From Pyxicephalus adspersus (Eukaryota; Chordata; Amphibia; Anura; Pyxicephalidae): DNA of 64,000 nt. The first letter of the stretch is position 1; each line of letters starts with the position of its first letter. Where the stretch lies: contig NC_092868.1 in the NCBI RefSeq assembly GCF_032062135.1, forward strand, positions 47,436,638 to 47,500,637. Direction: 5' to 3'. The translations under genes were made by a program, and so were the position numbers. The notes below the pieces were generated by a model. That model saw only the letters and a list, made by a program, of their open reading frames with translations. It was not told where the DNA came from and did not search any database. Shown piece by piece: positions 58,599-64,000 of this stretch.

Positions 58599-58615
58599 AC
58601 TATAATATACTTATT

Positions 58616-59150
58616 TATGACATAGTGTTTGGCGTATAATTTCTTATATCTAAAGAGAATATATAACCGGATGAAGGGCATTGCTCTCCAGACTTTGGGC
58701 TCCTTGGTAGTCCATGGGAGGAATGGTTTTCTTATGGAAAGCTGAAGCGGTTGTTGGTGCCAATGGTGACTTACCCAAAACAGGATTGGAAAGGTCTTTC
58801 ACTACTTGTTCTGCCAAATTACATTGGCCCCAGAATTATCATGGCAATGTCAGGCAGCATATCAATCCGCTACTGTTCACGAAGGTTCTCATTCCCGGTT
58901 ATTGTATATCTAGTAGTAGTTGGTCACATTCAACTGGATTGTTCTTGTAAAGTTTAAGACGTGTTGTGTTGATATAAATGCTGGGGTATCTTCCTACACT
59001 GGTAGAACTGATAAAGTGGCCTGGAAAGTTGAAAAAAGTCTTCAACATTACAAGAACAAGTCCCCAGGTAACATTACAAGAACAAGTCCAGATGAAGGTG
59101 ATTTAACTACTACTTGATGCAATCCACTACTATTTGCATAAGGAACTCTG
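58616..59150. other. intergenic downstream of ERRFI1, no gene
   Basis: Non-coding. Open frames of up to 78 codons have no recognisable product. Confidence 0.5.
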
Positions 59151-59695
59151 GGGAACCTTTGGAGAAAACTTGGTTGGGAAAGGCAGCTCTAACCCATTAA
59201 AGAGACCATTACCAAATTGTAAATGTAAAATGGTAGGAAAGTAATACACAAAAGGCCTAAAACTAACAAATATATTTGGGCTTGAGTTGGACTTTGGGGA
59301 CTATACACACCTATTCATTGCAGAGAGTAGTGACATAACAACAAGTCACGGCACACATTATGGGCCCCGCATCAGAAAATGTCCAATATTTGGTGCATTG
59401 GGGAACCTTGGGGAAAACCCATAAAAGAGACCATTACCAAATTGTAAATGAAAAATGATAGGAAAGTAATACACACTATACACACCTATTTATTGCAAAG
59501 AGTAGTGTCACGGCACACAGTATGGCCCCCCGATCAGAAAATGTCCAATATTTGGTACATTAAAGGCCCACTTAGGAAACTCCCAGGAACCGAACCTTTT
59601 GGAAAAACCTTGGTTAGGAAAGGCAGTTCTAACCTATTGAAGCAACCATTACCAAATCATAAATGTAAATGGTAGGAAACTAATATACCATAGGC
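59150..59695. repeat. tandem A-B-A-B-A array (~220-bp period)
   Basis: The A part (ACCATTACCAAATTGTAAATG and neighbours) occurs near 59205, 59431 and 59645. The B part (CACGGCACACATTATGGGCC and 'AGAAAATGTCCAATATTTGG') occurs near 59345 and 59510. The spacing is 226 and 214 bp. The B part belongs to the 57735 repeat family. Confidence 0.75.
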
Positions 59696-61276
59696 CCAAT
59701 AGCTAAAGAGGATCTATATAGAGAATATTCCGAAATAGGAAGGACAATAATGTCACACGCATTAAATTCAATTCCTTATCTAACTCATTGGCTTACAGCA
59801 GCCAAATGTCGCCTGGTTTTTAATAGTCCAGGTTAGATAGGAATAACAATAATTTGGTAAGATGATGAAAACAAAGATATACTTTATCAAATGCAAACCT
59901 TGCTATGAAAATGTTCAATGGTGGACATCATAAACTGGCCTCCAGCCTTGTGCTTTCTTCATGGTACTACAGCTTCTTTATACTAATTTGTGGACAGTTG
60001 ACAGGATGGGCGTTTGGCAACATTAGATTGTTTTAGGCACTTTTTGGAGCTATGGGTGAGGCTTTTAAGAATTGGTGACATTTTTAAAACTTAACAATCG
60101 TGAGAAATGCTTGATGCCTGTTATGACCCTTCAATCTCCATACATATGTGTTTCTGAACCAGGACAAATATGCAGATTAGTGAAGTTGGAATACACGTTC
60201 TTGTTTTTTTTGTTTTTTGCTTTGCTCCATTAAAGCAAAAAGTTCATTATGGCAGCCAAGCCAAGGAGAAGCCAGCAATAGCAGCGTCCATATTTCCTCA
60301 ATACAGGTTTCCTTTCGAAATGAACTGGTTAGATCATAAAGCTGTTCAGATCCTGATATATTATCAATAACGCAAAGGAAAAAAAATGTATAAGTACCTG
60401 TAAACATTGACTTCCTGTGAGTAATCCCAATAAAACTTCCTGAAGGTAGGATTTTGGAGAGTCACTCATTTATAGTTGAAGATAAGTGGTATTTGTCATG
60501 CATTTCTTATCTGAGTTTCATAGTTGCCAACATTCTGAAAGAATTTTTAGGGCTGAAACCACACCATGTTAACACATTTTTTTTTAAGTTTTTTTAAATA
60601 GATTTTTTTTACAACATTTTTGGTGTGCACCTGGTATTACCCAGTAAAAAACATGCATTTTACCAAATGTTGAAATGGATTGGCTGTATGTCCGGTGCCA
60701 GTGGTAGTCAATGGTATACCAGGGCACTATAACCACAAATACAATGGGTGTAGTGCACTGCATTTCTACACAAGGTGTTTTTCTGAGTATTCATAATGAA
60801 TATCCTGCCATAAAGCAACACTCATTATAATGCTGTATCAGATTGCTAGAATGTGAATCAGCGCTAAAAGTAATCTCGGCTATTTTACCCATGCCATGGT
60901 AACAGATTCATTGTTCTGGAATAGTGAAATCTATCCTCTGGAAAGGTTACTGAACTTCAAACTTTGAACTTTGAAAAAGGAAGGTAGTAGGTAGTCTGGA
61001 CAAAAATTGAATGACCACCCCCTCCCAACTTACCTGTTTTAACTAGAAACCAGATAAAGGAATTCCTAGCTTAATCCGTGATCAGAGTGTTTTTTGTCCA
61101 CCAGTTCCTGGAGTCTCAACTCATCCAAAGCCACTTATCTTCTCCAAAATGTTTGCTGTCCCTCTTGACATTGTCATTACAAACAAAGCCTGTGGCCACA
61201 ACAGGTTCTGCATTGTATGTGGTGTTCAGGCTCTATTCCAGCACCGGAGAGAAGAAGGTTGAAGTGCTAATTGCTG
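59696..61276. other. intergenic, no gene
   Basis: Non-coding. Poly(T) tracts near 60205 and 60580 and no certain repeat ends. Confidence 0.45.
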
Positions 61277-61780
61277 TAGAGGTTAATTAACCTCTAGTGC
61301 CCTGGGGATCGCACACTCTTCTCAATGAATGCAGCCACAGCTGCAATCATTGAGAAGATGCCCAGCACAAGAGAACCTTCTGACATTGTAATATAAGTAT
61401 CTCTTACAAATGATACATACATAATACAGATACAAATGATACATTTGTAAGAGATACTTATATTACAATGTCAGGAGGTTCTCATGTGCTGGGCATCTTC
61501 TCAATGATTGCAGCTGTGGCTGCATTCATTGAGAAGAGTGTGCAGTCCCCGGGGCACTAGAGGTTATTAACCTCTAGTGCCCGGGAATCGCAGAAGATTT
61601 CCAGGGCTGCATGATGCAGCCCTGAAAATCCTCCTGTTTAGCAAGAGTTCGACCTCTCTGCGAATCAGAAGGCCGCTCTCGCTTACATTTCGGCAAGCGA
61701 GAAAGGCCCGATTCGCCGGGAGATCGAACTTAATATTCTTGCTTGCTCGTCCCTACTGGAGATTACGGGGGATTGTGCCA
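61277..61780. mobile_element. foldback block: 124-bp inverted repeat plus two smaller hairpins
   Basis: Arms 61289-61412 and 61442-61565 are inverted copies with five mismatches over 124 bp and a 29-bp loop. A perfect 20-bp palindrome TAGAGGTTAATTAACCTCTA (61277-61296) straddles the outer left end. The right end runs into a third partial copy (TAACCTCTAGTGCCC at 61568), which continues as a CAGGGCTGCAT-G-ATGCAGCCCTG hairpin and then a long imperfect hairpin (about 61646-61731, CTCTGCGAATC...GATTCGCCGG). It is probably a MITE that inserted tail to tail. No coding sequence. Confidence 0.8.
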
Positions 61781-63212
61781 CACAGGGTCCACAACTGACG
61801 CAGAAATGGTCCACCACCAGGAAGCCAGTCAAAAGCACTGTTCACTGGCACCACTGAAAGGGAGATATTTTTATTCCCACTAATATCATTATTTGAATGC
61901 TATTTCTACTGCAGACATTACTGTGGGGACACCATGCCTCCAACTAACACCAACAAAAGGGCACTATTCCTCATCTTGACACCAATGATGGGGCATTATG
62001 CCTCCAACTGACAGCAACAATGGAGCAGTATTCCTCCTACTTAAAACGATAATAAAACATTGTTCCTCCTATTGACGCCAAGGATGGGGTACTGTTCTAT
62101 TGATCACCAACCCTGAATCATGTTTTACCCTCTTCTCACCAACTTCAGACCTGGCATTCCAACAGGCAGAGTTGTGGACAGTGTATATAATACTCAATGG
62201 GACACAGCAAAGCAAAACTGCCTGGGGTTCTAAATATTCCCTGCTTCATCCAGAAGTAAAAAAGGTTTGCTTTACATACCCTTCAAATAAAACCTCCAAC
62301 AATTTCTGACCTCCTGATTCTTTCACATGTCTATAATGGTCGCTGTAAAGAAAGTGAGAAATATTTTAAGTGTTTCTGCCTATACAATTTGTATAAATAA
62401 ATGAGAAAAGTATTCCCTTTTAAGGCAATGTAATGTATGGATCCTGTGTCAAATATAACACTGAACTAGACCCCCTCCCTCCTTGATCATTCAGTCCCTA
62501 AAACTAAACATTGTATCCTCCTTATAAAACATGTTTTATGTTGATTTTCTTGCACCATTTTTATGAAGTGTCACTTTTTGCGAGTGACATTTATTTACAT
62601 GATCTGCATATAATTTACAATCACACACCTAAGACAGTCATCTTTTAATGCTTACACAAAGGTAGGATAATTTTGTCATCACAATTATACACTTAGGGGT
62701 GTGGGCCTTTAATGAGATTACACCAGAATGGGTGTTCCATCTATGACAAAGTGCTAGGTCCTCCCTAAGATGGTGCAATGGTGAGGAGCCCACGCCTCTC
62801 CAACGCTGCACACTAAGCTCAGCCTTATAAAATTTCCCTGTCTCTGATGGCAGAATTGGAGCCTAATTCAGTCTGCTGTTGTAGTTCTACTCCTAGCACA
62901 GGAATTATTATTCTTTATACAATTACAGATGCCAATGGATTGTCCAGTGTGTACCCATAGACGGTCTATGTCATCATCATCACCAGTCCTATCGGGTATC
63001 AGCATGACTTCTAAAGATGCCAACAGCTTGGTTTTGCTTTACATAGAGATAGCTAGGAATAAAGGAAAGAAAATCAAAAGAATTTATATTTTCTATATAT
63101 GAAAAACTACAAAGTACATATATAGAGTTGGAGCTTGTCCACACAAATGGTGGATTTGTAGCAGTAGTTCGCATCAGATGGCCGTGGCTCTGGGGCTGGG
63201 GAGCTCAGGTCT
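61781..63212. other. intergenic, no gene
   Basis: Non-coding. A loose repeat of 'ACACCA(a/g)...GGG(a/g)CA(c/t)TAT' phrases lies at about 61915-62100. The AT-rich part 62550-62700 is unique in the window. Confidence 0.45.
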
Positions 63213-63484
63213 AGACCATTACATCTCAACCTTTTTAGGGCAACCCTTGAAATAACATTTGGTCTTTAGGGAACCCTTTCTATAATTCTGTATACACAGC
63301 CCACAGTATATTAACATGGTGGTCAATGAGAAGAATTCCTCTTACATTGCTGGCCAGAGGGCAAAATGTCACCCTTACAGATAGCCAAAAAGATCATTGG
63401 TTTCAGTTATAAAGACCTGAGAGTCACAAATTGCTCAAGGAACATCTGGGAACATCTGGAGGAACCCTAGTTGAGAAACACTGG
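63213..63484 (-). mobile_element. F4 hAT-type MITE copy, minus strand
   Basis: It contains 'GGGCAACCCTTGAAATAACA' 'TTTGGTCTTTAGGGAACCC', 'CAGATAGCCAAAAAGATCAT' and the end 'CCTAGTTGAGAAACACTGGG', the reverse of 24703-24984. It is one of the better-kept copies. Confidence 0.8.
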
Positions 63485-64000
63485 GCTTGACAAACAACTA
63501 TATGGTCAATGATAGTGAAAATAGTCAAGCAAGCAAAGCTCCTGCTCCTTAGTAGATATCATATAATTAGGCATTGATGACATGATTAGAGCTTAACGGA
63601 TCCTAAAGCAGAATGTTTCTCCAGGAAAACCATGTTCATTATTTAGCCATTGCTGCTATATTCATAGCTTTATTTTGCATTTCGGATTATAGGTCTGCTT
63701 TAAGTAAAAAATGTTTTTCCTATCCTTACAGGTCCTAGGCTGTATTTCCTGTCCTGACATTGGGCGTGTTCACCTGCTGTAGCATGAGACTCGGTTCTGT
63801 GAGCAGCTAATGACTCCTCCACCCAGTCCGGTGAGCGATGTTTATACTTTGCTGTCAGCCCACGTTTATTTCCCAGATATTCCATTAATTTCCTGTACGC
63901 TGCAATAAGACTTTTATATTCCATGAGCTGTCTTCAGTCATTCGGGCAGAGGCCCAGACAGCTTGAGGTGTCCCCTTTTCTGCAAGCGTAACATTCTATT
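63485..64000. other. intergenic edge; unrecognised 74-codon minus-strand frame at 63700-63924
   Basis: The frame begins MEYKSLIAAYRKLMEYLGNK and is rich in charged residues, unlike the chance frames elsewhere. A donor-like CCT|GTAAGG follows codon 66 or so, and an ACAG|CTCATGG acceptor-like site precedes the Met. I do not recognise the protein and the acceptor has a poor pyrimidine tract. It may be an exon of an unknown gene or chance. Confidence 0.25.

Larger units (their letters stand above)
37088..58615 (+). other. ERRFI1: ERRFI1 transcription unit (4 exons)
   Basis: I assembled the gene by eye from splice signals and protein similarity. Exon 1 (about 37088-37236) is non-coding, exon 2 is 52565-52738, exon 3 is 52847-52923 and exon 4 starts at 53800 and runs to a poly(A) signal near 58593. 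Introns are 15.3 kb, 108 bp and 876 bp, all GT-AG. The joined CDS is 116+77+1199=1392 nt, which gives 463 residues plus stop; the human protein has 462. The four-exon layout with a non-coding first exon matches the mammalian gene as I know it. The coding part is certain. The exon 1 link across 15 kb is inferred from promoter-like sequence and a good donor, and the exact transcript ends are estimates. Confidence 0.85.
54999..58615 (+). other. ERRFI1: ERRFI1 3' UTR (extent inferred)
   Basis: The 3' UTR follows the TAG at 54996-54998. The best distal end is AATAAA at 58593-58598, followed by a T-rich, ATTTA-containing segment, which gives about 3.6 kb. A proximal AATAAA at 56594-56599 would give about 1.6 kb, close to the human length as I recall it. 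The stretch 58380-58600 looks non-repetitive and UTR-like. The middle (56960-57230 and 57735-57830) is a repeat family also present at 59.3-59.5 kb, so insertions may have lengthened the UTR. Without RNA data the true end is open. Confidence 0.55.

Noticed and set aside
58616..64000. Exons of PARK7, the expected downstream neighbour of ERRFI1 in mammals
   Set aside because: No segment encodes recognisable DJ-1 sequence. The neighbour must lie beyond the window or the order differs.
1..64000. tRNA, rRNA or snRNA genes
   Set aside because: No cloverleaf with A and B boxes or conserved RNA core was recognised by eye. A covariance-model scan would be needed to exclude them fully.

Overview
This is a 64 kb window of vertebrate nuclear DNA, most likely from a frog (an advanced, ranoid-like anuran). 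One spliced gene sits in a repeat-rich, AT-leaning background that holds one 644-bp assembly gap. The frog assignment is an inference. It rests on a gene product of 463 residues that is close to vertebrate ERRFI1 but diverged from mammals, and on several interspersed repeat families I recognise as typical of frog genomes, for example the elements around 'TATATAGCGCCAACATATT', 'GGGCCTGATTTATTAAAG' and 'GGTTGAACTTGATGGACT'. I cannot name the species.

Layout. Positions 1-37,030 are upstream intergenic DNA with no gene that I can support. They hold a 780-bp pyrimidine tract, microsatellites, a ~1.3 kb degenerate minisatellite (5,015-6,300), two solo LTRs with target-site duplications (3,335-3,820 and 26,007-26,710), a hAT transposon relic with a broken BED-finger-like transposase fragment (9,149-9,665), several MITE families, an unusual nest of foldbacks (20,441-20,950), a 28-bp minisatellite with higher-order structure (32,223-33,080) and the gap (28,671-29,314). 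Positions about 37,030-58,615 are the ERRFI1 transcription unit on the + strand: a CRE/TATA promoter, a non-coding first exon, a 15.3 kb first intron, a second exon carrying the start codon, a 77-nt third exon, a large last coding exon and a long 3' UTR. Positions 58,616-64,000 are downstream intergenic DNA with a local tandem array and a 124-bp-arm inverted repeat near 61.3-61.6 kb.

Function. ERRFI1 (MIG6/RALT/Gene 33) is a stress- and mitogen-induced cytoplasmic adaptor that inhibits ErbB-family receptor kinases. The CRE and TATA box in the proposed promoter, and an upstream-ORF-rich leader, fit an inducible and translationally tuned gene. No second protein-coding gene, tRNA or rRNA gene was found. 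Most long open frames are antisense to, or inside, repeats. I did not find a new multi-gene system. The most unusual signals are the two foldback complexes, the CpG-rich MITE at 1,378-1,522 and the ERRFI1 leader whose last upstream ORF overlaps the start codon.
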